From NCBI RefSeq assembly GCF_013911645.1, contig NZ_JACESV010000001.1, positions 186,001-250,000 of the forward strand: a stretch of DNA of 64,000 nt. The letters are read 5' to 3'. The notes under the pieces are model-generated. The model did not search any database, had not been told where the DNA came from, and saw nothing but the letters and a program-made list of their open reading frames with translations. The first letter of the stretch is position 1. Every line of letters begins with the position of its first letter. The DNA is from Allomuricauda sp. GTDB lineage: Bacteria > Bacteroidota > Bacteroidia > Flavobacteriales > Flavobacteriaceae. Made by a program: the position numbers and the translations under genes. This document shows positions 33,418 to 41,229 of the stretch, one piece after another.

Positions 33418-34248
33418 ATGATAGAATTGGGAAACTACAATACCCTTAAGGTGCTAAGAAGCACCAGTATAGGACTTTTTTTAGGTGATGACGAAGGCAC
33501 GGAAATACTTTTACCGAACAAATATGTGCCCGAAGATTTTGAAATAGATCAAGATTTGGAAGTGTTCTGTTATCTGGACAATGCCGAACGCCCCATATCC
33601 ACAACCCTAAAACCGAAGATTGTCCGGAACGGTTTTGCCTATTTGGAAGTGGTTGAAGTTGGGAATTACGGCGCTTTTTTGGACTGGGGGCTGGAAAAAC
33701 ACCTACTTGTTCCTTTTAGGGAACAGTCCGAAAGAATGGAGGGGGGAAGCAAATACATTGTTCATTGTTATATGGATGATGAAAGCATGCGTCTCACTGG
33801 ATCTAGCCGGGTGGATAAGTTCCTCTCCAACGAAAATGTGGAATACGAGCAGAATGATCAAGTTGACCTTTTGGTCTATCGGAAGACGCCGTTGGGGTGG
33901 GAGGTGATAGTGGATGATAGGCATAAGGGGCTTATATTTGATAGCGATATTTTTAAGCCCATCGCTATTGGCGACCGTTTAAGGGGATTCATCAAAAATG
34001 TAAGGGACGATAAAAAGATAGATATATCCTTACAGCCCATCGGAGCCAAAATGTTGGAACCAACAGCTAAAATAATTTTGGACAAGCTAGAGGAGAACAA
34101 CGGTTTTTTGCCTTTGCACGATAAATCATCACCAGAAGAAATCAAGAAAATTTTGCACTTGAGCAAGAAGGCTTTTAAAAAAGGAGCGGGCATTTTGTAC
34201 CGACAGCGTAAAATCAATATTCAGGATGACGGAATTCATTTATTGTGA
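33418..34248 (+). CDS. S1-domain RNA-binding protein of the CvfB family
   Basis: 276 residues arranged as repeated S1-like OB-fold domains followed by a winged-helix segment. Seen are EVVEVGNYGAFLDWGLEKHLLVPFREQ, the third S1-like unit DDRHKGLIFDSDIFKPIAIGDRLRGFIKNVRDDKKIDISLQ and the winged-helix C-terminus PEEIKKILHLSKKAFKKGAGILYRQ. CvfB proteins bind RNA and affect virulence gene output in Staphylococcus. The function in flavobacteria is not established. It has its own promoter behind a terminator. Confidence 0.92.
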   Translation: MIELGNYNTLKVLRSTSIGLFLGDDEGTEILLPNKYVPEDFEIDQDLEVFCYLDNAERPISTTLKPKIVRNGFAYLEVVEVGNYGAFLDWGLEKHLLVPFREQSERMEGGSKYIVHCYMDDESMRLTGSSRVDKFLSNENVEYEQNDQVDLLVYRKTPLGWEVIVDDRHKGLIFDSDIFKPIAIGDRLRGFIKNVRDDKKIDISLQPIGAKMLEPTAKIILDKLEENNGFLPLHDKSSPEEIKKILHLSKKAFKKGAGILYRQRKINIQDDGIHLL

Positions 34249-34319
34249 TGAAAACCTTGTTGATGCCAGTTTCTTTCAAGCTTTCGGGCGGTAAAGTTTT
34301 TTTCTTTGGACAAAAATTC

Positions 34320-34327
34320 TATTTTTG
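34320..34327 (+). promoter_or_regulatory. -7 box (TATTTTTG) upstream of the SPOR protein and menA
   Basis: TATTTTTG matches TAnnTTTG, about 70 nt before ATG 34398. A TTTG at 34305-34308 is too close to serve as the -33 element. Confidence 0.4.
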
Positions 34328-34397
34328 TAAAGATTCATATTAACTTATTGGTTGTTATGTTTTTAGCATAGCATATAACATAAAACTCCTCCACAGC

Positions 34398-34997
34398 ATG
34401 CCTTTTATTGAAGAAAGCGATTTGTTGGACCTTCATAAGGATATAGATAAGGCCCAGATTATAAACGAAAGACTGCTCGATCAAATTAAGTTCAAGAACA
34501 AAGATCTTCGTAAAATTAAACTACAGCGGAACATTCTTTTGGGTTTCGTGGGGCTGTTCGTGATCGGTACCTTGGCCATTACATCTTTTACTGCAGGCCT
34601 TAGTAGCAAACAATCTTTCGAAAATCAAAGTAATGTACTTGTTTCCATAGATAGTTTGGATGTGATCAAGGCAAGGATAGATAACCTTAGGTCCCAGAAC
34701 GAAGAGCTGAGTTTGGTAAAGGAGTTTTACTTGGCCAAAGAGTTTTTGAACAAGGAAAAAATTTATTCCGTTCAGGTAAAATCTTTTGTGGAAAACAATG
34801 TAACCTTGGCTTCCGAAGCATTGACCAACACCCTTTTTGTAAAGACCAATCCGTTTTATGCCTATTCCCTTGGTAATTTTGAAACCTTGGAAGAAGCACA
34901 AAAATTTAGGCAGCAATTGGTTCAAATGGGCTTCCAAGATGCATTTGTTGCATCCTACAAGGATGGTCAAAGAGTTAAAATAGAAGATCCGTATTAA
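34398..34997 (+). CDS. Membrane-anchored protein with C-terminal SPOR-like domain
   Basis: 199 residues. A charged N-terminal cytoplasmic segment (to about 50) precedes one transmembrane helix, ILLGFVGLFVIGTLAITSFT, a short coiled coil and a C-terminal part that looks like a SPOR domain (IYSVQVKSFVENNVTLASEA, YAYSLGNFETLEEAQKFRQQL). SPOR domains bind glycan strands stripped of stem peptides, usually at the septum. The assignment is moderate. It precedes menA by 2 nt, but a functional tie to menaquinone is not evident. Confidence 0.75.
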   Translation: MPFIEESDLLDLHKDIDKAQIINERLLDQIKFKNKDLRKIKLQRNILLGFVGLFVIGTLAITSFTAGLSSKQSFENQSNVLVSIDSLDVIKARIDNLRSQNEELSLVKEFYLAKEFLNKEKIYSVQVKSFVENNVTLASEALTNTLFVKTNPFYAYSLGNFETLEEAQKFRQQLVQMGFQDAFVASYKDGQRVKIEDPY

Positions 34998-34999
34998 TC

Positions 35000-35908
35000 T
35001 TGGGAAACACTAAGGCTTGGGTACAGGCTGCTAGACTGCGCACACTCCCTCTTTCTTTATCAGGAATAATTGTAGGCACCGCCTTGGCCATTTTGGAAGG
35101 CCAATTTGAACTGCCCATATTTATTTTGGCCCTGTTGACCACTGTTGGTTTTCAGGTAACCTCCAACTTTGCAAACGATTATGGCGACGGTGTAAAGGGA
35201 ACGGACAACGAGGATAGAATTGGTCCGGCACGGGCAATACAAAGTGGCTCCATTACCAAAAAGGCATTAAAAAAAGGCATCGTTGTATCTATAATTATTA
35301 GTTTGTTGATTGCCTTGGCCCTTATTTATTTTGCCTTTGGCTTGGAAAATTTACCCTACATACTTCTTTTTTTACTACTGGGCCTATTGAGTATTTGGGC
35401 CGCTATTACCTATACCGTAGGATCCAATGCGTATGGATATAGGGGTATGGGAGACCTATTTGTATTCCTTTTCTTTGGTTTGTTGGGTGTACTGGGCAGT
35501 ATGTTTCTCTATACAAAATCTTTGGGATGGTCCTCGCTTTTGCCCGCAATCTCCATCGGACTTTTGTGCGTAGCCGTGTTGAACTTGAACAACCTCAGAG
35601 ATATAGTCTCCGATAAAAAGCATGGCAAGATCACCATGGTGGTTAAAATGGGTTTTAAGAATGGAAAACGCTACCATTTCCTCTTGATTTTAGTGGCTTT
35701 GATCAGCTTTGTATTATATCTTTGGATGGAGGACTTTGGCTGGAAACAATCCTTCTTTATGGTGGCCTTTGTGCCATTATTGATTCATTTACGAAAAGTG
35801 ATGATGACCAAAGATCCGGGGGAATTGGACACCGAATTAAAAAAAGTGGCACTCAGCACTTTTTTATTGGCGTTGTTATTCTTAATTTCTGTTAATATTT
35901 TTTTGTAA
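35000..35908 (+). CDS. menA: DHNA octaprenyltransferase MenA
   Basis: 302 residues, a UbiA-type intramembrane prenyltransferase with about eight to nine helices. It attaches the isoprenoid tail to 1,4-dihydroxy-2-naphthoate. The first Asp-rich motif NDYGDGVKGTD is at 59-69, the second region is NLNNLRDIVSDKKHGKITMV. The start is TTG 35000, 2 nt after the upstream stop; the N-terminus KAWVQAARLRTLPLSLSGI is characteristic of MenA, so no other start is needed. Confidence 0.94.
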   Translation: MGNTKAWVQAARLRTLPLSLSGIIVGTALAILEGQFELPIFILALLTTVGFQVTSNFANDYGDGVKGTDNEDRIGPARAIQSGSITKKALKKGIVVSIIISLLIALALIYFAFGLENLPYILLFLLLGLLSIWAAITYTVGSNAYGYRGMGDLFVFLFFGLLGVLGSMFLYTKSLGWSSLLPAISIGLLCVAVLNLNNLRDIVSDKKHGKITMVVKMGFKNGKRYHFLLILVALISFVLYLWMEDFGWKQSFFMVAFVPLLIHLRKVMMTKDPGELDTELKKVALSTFLLALLFLISVNIFL

Positions 35909-35942
35909 ATTTGATTTACAACCAAATAAACTTAAAGGAACC

Positions 35943-36692
35943 TTGGAACATCCGATAAAAATTTTAATCGTAGAGGATAATGTTATCATTGCTGATGACA
36001 TGCAATCCATGCTAGAGGAAATCGGCTATGAAATTGTTGACAATGTCATAGTTTACGAGCAAGCAGTAGATGTCTTAAAGAACAATCATGTTGATTTGGT
36101 GCTCATAGACATCATTTTGGCATCGGACAAAACAGGTATCGACCTTGGCAAACATATCCGGGACACATACAACATTCCTTTCATATTCGTTACATCCAAC
36201 TCGGACCGGGCCACCGTTGAAAATGCCAAAACGGTAAAACCGGATGGATATTTGGTGAAACCCTTTGAACAACAGGATCTGTACACATCCATTGAAATTG
36301 CACTGTCCAACTTTAACTATGCCAAAAAAGGAATAGACAAAGTAGCGGACGAAGCCGATGAAATTACTTCCAACTCCGTTTTAAAGGATTCCATCTTTGT
36401 AAAAAAACAACATCTGTACTATAGGATCCAGTTTTGTGATATCCAATTTATAAAGGCGGACAATGTTTATTTGGAAGTTAATACGGCCGATAAAAAGTTT
36501 TTGGTACGCTCCCCTTTAAAGGATTATTTGGAAAAATTGCCAAAGAACAAGTTCTATAGGGCCCATAAATCCTACATTGTCAACGTTGACCACATTGATG
36601 CCATCAACTCCAAGGACATTATGATCAACAACAACCTGATTCCGATTTCCAAGGATTTTAAAGAATTTATATTGTCCTCCATGAACAGTTAA
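35943..36692 (+). CDS. LytTR family response regulator
   Basis: 249 residues. The receiver domain has the acidic pair E11-D12, the phospho-acceptor D56 in DLVLIDIILA and K106 in GYLVKPFEQ. The C-terminal LytTR DNA-binding domain (about 150-249) shows KADNVYLEVNTADKKFLVRSPLKDYLEKLP, FYRAHKSYIVNVDHIDAI and IPISKDFKEFILSS. The start is TTG 35943. LytTR proteins bind paired 9-bp direct repeats 21 bp apart, and such repeats lie just downstream. The likely partner kinase is the next plus-strand gene. Confidence 0.92.
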   Translation: MEHPIKILIVEDNVIIADDMQSMLEEIGYEIVDNVIVYEQAVDVLKNNHVDLVLIDIILASDKTGIDLGKHIRDTYNIPFIFVTSNSDRATVENAKTVKPDGYLVKPFEQQDLYTSIEIALSNFNYAKKGIDKVADEADEITSNSVLKDSIFVKKQHLYYRIQFCDIQFIKADNVYLEVNTADKKFLVRSPLKDYLEKLPKNKFYRAHKSYIVNVDHIDAINSKDIMINNNLIPISKDFKEFILSSMNS

Positions 36693-36716
36693 TGTTTGTT
36701 GGAACATACCATATAC

Positions 36717-36747
36717 AAGTGCCTTTAGGGGCACTTTTTTTTGTGGC
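36717..36747 (+). terminator. Terminator after the LytTR regulator gene
   Basis: Stem AAGTGCC/GGGCACTT with a short loop and eight T's. It separates the regulator transcript from the kinase gene 490 nt downstream. The first of the phased 9-bp repeats begins in its T-tract. Confidence 0.8.
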
Positions 36748-36794
36748 AACATTTTTTAAAGGGGGTGACAACAATTTTTAAGGAGTTCACAACA
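36743..36794. promoter_or_regulatory. Phased 9-bp direct repeats, cluster 1 (putative LytTR sites)
   Basis: Three related 9-mers, GTGGCAACA (36743-36751), GTGACAACA (36765-36773) and TTCACAACA (36786-36794), are spaced 22 and 21 bp. Each is followed by an A/T run. A 21-bp period is the spacing known for LytTR dimers, but the 9-mer itself does not clearly fit the general consensus I remember. Confidence 0.5.
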
Positions 36795-36803
36795 ATATTT
36801 TTT

Positions 36804-36953
36804 CTACAATGCCTTACGCCCATACTTTAGCAGTGTTAATAAATCAGAAAGTAATTTTTTCATTTTCATATAGTGTTCTCGTAAAAGGGTCTTGTTGTAA
36901 AAAGCAGGGCCTTTTTCAATTTCATGCCCTTTGTGCCAATCCAAATATTCCAT
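36804..36953 (-). CDS. Possible 49-residue protein between the LytTR regulator and kinase genes
   Basis: ATG 36953 opens a 49-codon frame to TAG 36804 opposite to the flanking genes. The translation begins MEYLDWHKGHEIEKGPAFYN and ends in an amphipathic helix rich in Leu and Lys (MKKLLSDLLTLLKYGRKAL). The composition looks protein-like, yet I recognise no family and see no clear -7 box or Shine-Dalgarno. The phased repeats of cluster 2 lie 52-81 nt upstream of its start, so it could be a target of the neighbouring regulator. Confidence 0.35.
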   Translation of the reverse strand: MEYLDWHKGHEIEKGPAFYNKTLLREHYMKMKKLLSDLLTLLKYGRKAL

Positions 36954-36972
36954 AAAAAGCACAAAACATCGA

Positions 36973-37034
36973 CAAAATGCATTTTGACATACAGAAATTC
37001 TGTTTTCACAACAGAAAACAACACTTTCACAACA
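36973..37034. promoter_or_regulatory. Palindrome plus phased 9-bp repeats, cluster 2
   Basis: A 14-bp perfect palindrome CAAAATGCATTTTG (36973-36986) is followed by two identical 9-mers TTCACAACA at 37005-37013 and 37026-37034, exactly 21 bp apart. The same 9-mer occurs in cluster 1. The position suits control of the kinase gene (plus strand) or the small ORF (minus strand). The remaining stretch to 37230 is AT-rich without further recognisable signals. Confidence 0.5.
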
Positions 37035-37230
37035 ATAGTGGTCAACTCTTTCCTGTTGGATTTAATTTTGTGGGAAAACTAACGTTCTTTATATACCCCA
37101 TACGTTGCAATTCGGTACAATGTTCCGTTTTTTGAATTGAATTGGTCGTTGGGGCAATAAAGGAAAAAAGGGCACGATAATAATATAGGACCTGTGGAAA
37201 CAATCCGTGGTCGCTATATCAATTAAATTA

Positions 37231-39192
37231 ATGGGACGTTACGTAAAATTTTTATTTACCACGGTATTTTTTGTTTTTCTTTTCAATTCATCTGCACAAA
37301 ACGCTGTAGATGAAGAGGAAAGTGTCCTCAAAGAGTTTCAGGATACCGACCAAGCTTCTCAGCGGTTCGAGGTTTTTTTCAATTCCTTGGATCGGTACAA
37401 TGTAAATTCTGCCTACGATTGGTTGGATACCATCAAAATTTATTTGGCCAATGCCCAAAAAACTCAAGATACTACAGCTTCGCACCTTTACCAAGTAATG
37501 CAGGCACAGGTGTACAACGATTTGGGCGAATATGATAAAAGTACGGCCCTTGCCATGGAATTGTACGAGATTAAGGATTCCTTGGATGCTGACTCCCGGC
37601 GAATAGTTTTGGATGTCCTCGATGATAACTACGCCAACCTCCAATTGTTTGATAAACAGATTGAAATCCGAAAACAAAAGCGTGAACTTGGATTGACCAA
37701 TAATGTTTCCTTTTACGACATCTACAGCAATCTAGGATTGTATAGAAAAGCCCGTAACCAATACATAATGGAGGTAAAGCCAACCATTGCGGACAACGAT
37801 TCCTACGGTTTGGCAAAATACCACAGCAAGGTGGGCAACTATTTAAGGTTGGACGACTCTGCACCAACGGCCTTGAGCGAGTTAAAAAAAGCAAAGGCTT
37901 ATTTGGATGTGTATATCAACGATATTTCTACCCAAAAAAGTGAATCGGATATATTTGAAAGTAATCTGTTAAAGGCAGAAATAGAGGGCAACATTGCAAA
38001 ATGTCATGTAATGCTTGGCGAATATGAAGAGGCAATACCACTATTGGAAACCAGTATTGAAACCTTAAATAAATCACCGGATAATAAGGATCAAAGCGAA
38101 GTAGTGGAAAACACCCTTTACTTGGCCGAAGCCAATTTGCAAATGGATCGCTTTTCTGAAGCAAAAAAATATTTAGATGTTGAGTTTGATAATATCTCGG
38201 TGCTCCAGACCATAAAAAAGAACAGTTTGCTGGCAGCTTTTTATGACAAGGTCGAAAACTATAAAAACGCCTCGATCTATTACAAGCGTAATGAAAGAAT
38301 CAAGGATTCCTTATCAAAAAAACAATCAGCACTTATAAAACAACAATTGGTCACCATTGTTGCCAACGAGGACTTGGAAAATTCCCAAAGGCTCATAGAT
38401 GAGCAAAAAAGAATAAACGAACTGGCCCGTAGCGAGATGAAAGCCAAGGATGAACGAATCAACTTGGTGTTTATTTCCTTGATATTTACCCTTTTGGGTT
38501 TTGCAGGATTGGTCTATGCTTATTTAAAGAGTATCAAAAACCAACGTTTGATCGCGGAACAGAAGCACATTATTGAAAATTCCCTTGTGGAAAAAGATTC
38601 TCTTTTAAAGGAGATTCACCATAGGGTAAAGAACAATCTGCAAATGGTGAGCAGTTTATTGAGCCTGCAGACCAAAAACACGCGTAGCAAAGCTGCGATT
38701 GTAGCTTTGGAAGAAGGCAAGAGCAGGGTAAAGGCCATGGCTTTGATCCATCAAAAATTGTATCAGAACGATGACCTTTCGGTGATAGAAATGCAAGGAT
38801 ATATCGAGAGTTTGATCAATAGTGTGCAATCCGTTTACAAAAAAGGTGGGCACAACATCAGCATTACCATTGATGCAGAAGGCACCGAACTGGACATTGA
38901 TCGGGCCATTCCCTTTGGCCTGATTTTGAACGAACTTGTATCCAATTCTTTCAAGTACGCCTTTCCCGATAACGATGACAACGGTAAAATCTACATCCAC
39001 CTGCGTAAAAACGGTGATCAAGGCTATTTTGAATATACCGACAATGGTATAGGGCTACCGGAAGATACCGATGAACGTGCCCACTCCTCCATGGGCATTC
39101 GCCTTATCAACCGATTGGTGAATCAACTTCAATCCAAATTGAACATAGATAGAGAAGTTGAAGGGGTACGGTTTTGGTTCAACTTTAGTTGA
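37231..39192 (+). CDS. TPR sensor histidine kinase of the HisKA_2 type, partner of the LytTR regulator
   Basis: About 653 residues from ATG 37231 (a GTG at 37207 is possible but sits before the natural signal peptide). After the signal come tetratricopeptide-like repeats (to about 395), one transmembrane helix (LVFISLIFTLLGFAGLVYAYL), then the HisKA_2 H-box KEIHHRVKNNLQMVSSLLSL at about 463 and an HATPase domain (NELVSNSFKYAFP, YTDNGIGLP, SMGIRLINRLV). The pairing with LytTR regulators is typical in Bacteroidota. The signal sensed is unknown. Confidence 0.92.
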   Translation: MGRYVKFLFTTVFFVFLFNSSAQNAVDEEESVLKEFQDTDQASQRFEVFFNSLDRYNVNSAYDWLDTIKIYLANAQKTQDTTASHLYQVMQAQVYNDLGEYDKSTALAMELYEIKDSLDADSRRIVLDVLDDNYANLQLFDKQIEIRKQKRELGLTNNVSFYDIYSNLGLYRKARNQYIMEVKPTIADNDSYGLAKYHSKVGNYLRLDDSAPTALSELKKAKAYLDVYINDISTQKSESDIFESNLLKAEIEGNIAKCHVMLGEYEEAIPLLETSIETLNKSPDNKDQSEVVENTLYLAEANLQMDRFSEAKKYLDVEFDNISVLQTIKKNSLLAAFYDKVENYKNASIYYKRNERIKDSLSKKQSALIKQQLVTIVANEDLENSQRLIDEQKRINELARSEMKAKDERINLVFISLIFTLLGFAGLVYAYLKSIKNQRLIAEQKHIIENSLVEKDSLLKEIHHRVKNNLQMVSSLLSLQTKNTRSKAAIVALEEGKSRVKAMALIHQKLYQNDDLSVIEMQGYIESLINSVQSVYKKGGHNISITIDAEGTELDIDRAIPFGLILNELVSNSFKYAFPDNDDNGKIYIHLRKNGDQGYFEYTDNGIGLPEDTDERAHSSMGIRLINRLVNQLQSKLNIDREVEGVRFWFNFS

Positions 39193-39230
39193 TTTATTTT
39201 TCTCTCGCCTTTTAGGATTCAAAATATACT

Positions 39231-39238
39231 TAAATTTG
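39231..39238 (+). promoter_or_regulatory. -7 box (TAAATTTG) of the menC-CPBP-menE operon
   Basis: TAAATTTG ends 9 nt before the menC ATG (39248), supporting that start over the ATG at 39158, which lies inside the kinase gene. Confidence 0.5.
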
Positions 39239-39247
39239 GCCTACTTC

Positions 39248-40300
39248 ATGAAAGCAAGCTATAAAAAGTATACCCTCAATTTTAAAGTCCCCAGCGGTAC
39301 CTCGCGCGGGGTAATGACCCAAAAAGAAACCTGGTACATCATCCTTACAGATGCTAATGCATTTGGAATAGGGGAGTGCGGAATATTGCGCGGATTGAGT
39401 GTTGATGACGTGCCCGATTATGCACAGCAACTCGCTTGGGCCTGCAATAATATTCATTTGGGAAAAGATGAATTGTTGCATCATTTAAGGGCTTATCCGT
39501 CTATTCAATTTGGGCTGGAACAGGCCTTGTTGTCGTTACAATCCAAAGACCCGTTTGAGCTTTTTCCGTCCGATTTTACGCAAAAGGAATCCCCAATACC
39601 CATAAACGGGCTTATTTGGATGGGCGACGAGGCTTATATGCTAAAACAATTGGAGCAAAAACTGAAAGATGGTTTTGGCTGCATCAAAATGAAGATAGGA
39701 GCTATTGATTTTGAAAAAGAAGCGGCCATTCTTAAAACCATTCGCAAAAATTTTTCACCAGAAGAAATAGAACTTCGGGTAGATGCCAATGGAGCGTTTT
39801 CACCCGAAGAAGCCATGGATAAATTGGAACGCTTGTCCACATTTAAAGTGCATTCCATTGAGCAGCCCATAAAAGCAGGACAATGGCAAGAGATGGCCAA
39901 GCTTTGCAAAAAAACACCATTGCCCATTGCCTTGGACGAGGAATTGATCGGAGTTTTTGATGTAACACAAAAAGAAAAATTGCTACAAACCATACAACCG
40001 CAATATATCATATTGAAACCAAGTTTGGTGGGCGGGATAAAAGGTAGCCAAGAGTGGATAGATTTAGCAGAGAAACAAAGCATTGGTTGGTGGATTACAA
40101 GTGCGCTGGAAAGCAATATTGGGCTTAACGCCATTGCGCAGTACACGTATTCGCAGGACACAACAATGCCCCAAGGGCTGGGAACAGGTAGCCTATTTAC
40201 CAATAATATAGCAAGTCCTTTGGAGGTAGCCGAGGGCAAGCTTTTTTACAGCCGAACAAATGGCTGGGATATGGATTTAATACAAGAAATATGTACATAG
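39248..40300 (+). CDS. menC: o-Succinylbenzoate synthase MenC
   Basis: 350 residues, enolase-superfamily fold. It dehydrates SHCHC to o-succinylbenzoate. Visible catalytic elements are the KxK motif in CIKMKIGAIDF, the metal ligands in LRVDANGAF (Asp), HSIEQPI (Glu) and PIALDEEL (Asp), and the C-terminal Lys in IILKPSLVGG. It overlaps the CPBP gene by 10 nt, and menE follows, so the three form one operon. Confidence 0.93.
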   Translation: MKASYKKYTLNFKVPSGTSRGVMTQKETWYIILTDANAFGIGECGILRGLSVDDVPDYAQQLAWACNNIHLGKDELLHHLRAYPSIQFGLEQALLSLQSKDPFELFPSDFTQKESPIPINGLIWMGDEAYMLKQLEQKLKDGFGCIKMKIGAIDFEKEAAILKTIRKNFSPEEIELRVDANGAFSPEEAMDKLERLSTFKVHSIEQPIKAGQWQEMAKLCKKTPLPIALDEELIGVFDVTQKEKLLQTIQPQYIILKPSLVGGIKGSQEWIDLAEKQSIGWWITSALESNIGLNAIAQYTYSQDTTMPQGLGTGSLFTNNIASPLEVAEGKLFYSRTNGWDMDLIQEICT

Positions 40301-41229
40301 AGCAAGGATATAAAGGAAGTATAGGACTTTGGAAGTATTTGGTTTTGCCAGTTGGATTTATTGCGTTTATGGTATTGAATTATATCACAACCATAAATTC
40401 CCCAGTAAGCGTGGAAGATGCTATGCAACAAATCATTGATCAATTTGGGAGTAATCTTGTGCTGATTATATTGTTGGCGCCTTTAGTGGTCGGTTTTTTT
40501 GTTGTTCTAGGTTGGACACTATTGGTTCATCAACAATCCATTACCTCCTTAACTACTTCACGAAAGCGAATAGATTGGAAACGAATACTATTGGCTTTTG
40601 GTTTATGGAGTGTTGCTACAATAGTACTTACAGGAGTTGACATTTATTTCTCTCCGGAAAACTACGTGCTTAATTTTAATCTTTCAAAATTTATCCCATT
40701 GGCCATTATTGCCATCTTGTTAATCCCACTACAGACCAGTTTTGAAGAATATTTATTCAGGGGCCACATGATGCAGGGGATTGGACTTATAGCCAAAAAC
40801 AAGTGGGTGCCATTGGTAATCACTTCCAGTTTATTTGGTTTGATGCACCTAGCAAACCCCGAAGTCGAAAAACTTGGTTTAGGTATAATGATTTACTACA
40901 TAGGAACAGGATTCTTTTTGGGGATTTTAACTCTGATGGATGAAGGGCTTGAGTTGGCTCTTGGATTTCATGCAGCCAATAATTTGATTACGGCTTTGCT
41001 AGTGACCGCTGATTGGACTGCTTTTCAAACCAATTCAATATTTAAGGATATCTCAGAACCCGTATTGGGATGGGATGTTCTGATTCCAGTTTTTGTGGTT
41101 TATCCCATTTTGCTGTTTATTTTCTCAAAAAAATACGGCTGGAAGAACTGGAACGAACGCCTTTTTGGAAAAGTGTTGACCAAAGAAGAATATGTAGCAA
41201 TTAGCGATGGAGCATCCGACTTGGCATAA
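40291..41229 (+). CDS. CPBP family intramembrane metalloprotease
   Basis: 312 residues and about eight membrane helices. The CPBP (CAAX protease/bacteriocin-processing) motifs are E152-E153-x3-R157 in FEEYLFRGHM, H186 in LFGLMHLAN and the last His/Asn motif in ALGFHAANNLI. These form the intramembrane metal site of Rce1-like proteases. It sits, overlapping on both sides, inside menC-menE; I recall this arrangement from other flavobacteria. Its substrate and any link to menaquinone are unknown. Confidence 0.9.
   Translation: MYIEQGYKGSIGLWKYLVLPVGFIAFMVLNYITTINSPVSVEDAMQQIIDQFGSNLVLIILLAPLVVGFFVVLGWTLLVHQQSITSLTTSRKRIDWKRILLAFGLWSVATIVLTGVDIYFSPENYVLNFNLSKFIPLAIIAILLIPLQTSFEEYLFRGHMMQGIGLIAKNKWVPLVITSSLFGLMHLANPEVEKLGLGIMIYYIGTGFFLGILTLMDEGLELALGFHAANNLITALLVTADWTAFQTNSIFKDISEPVLGWDVLIPVFVVYPILLFIFSKKYGWKNWNERLFGKVLTKEEYVAISDGASDLA

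Noticed and set aside
39634..40239. 201-codon minus-strand frame inside menC
   Set aside because: Shadow of the menC reading frame with no recognisable domain.
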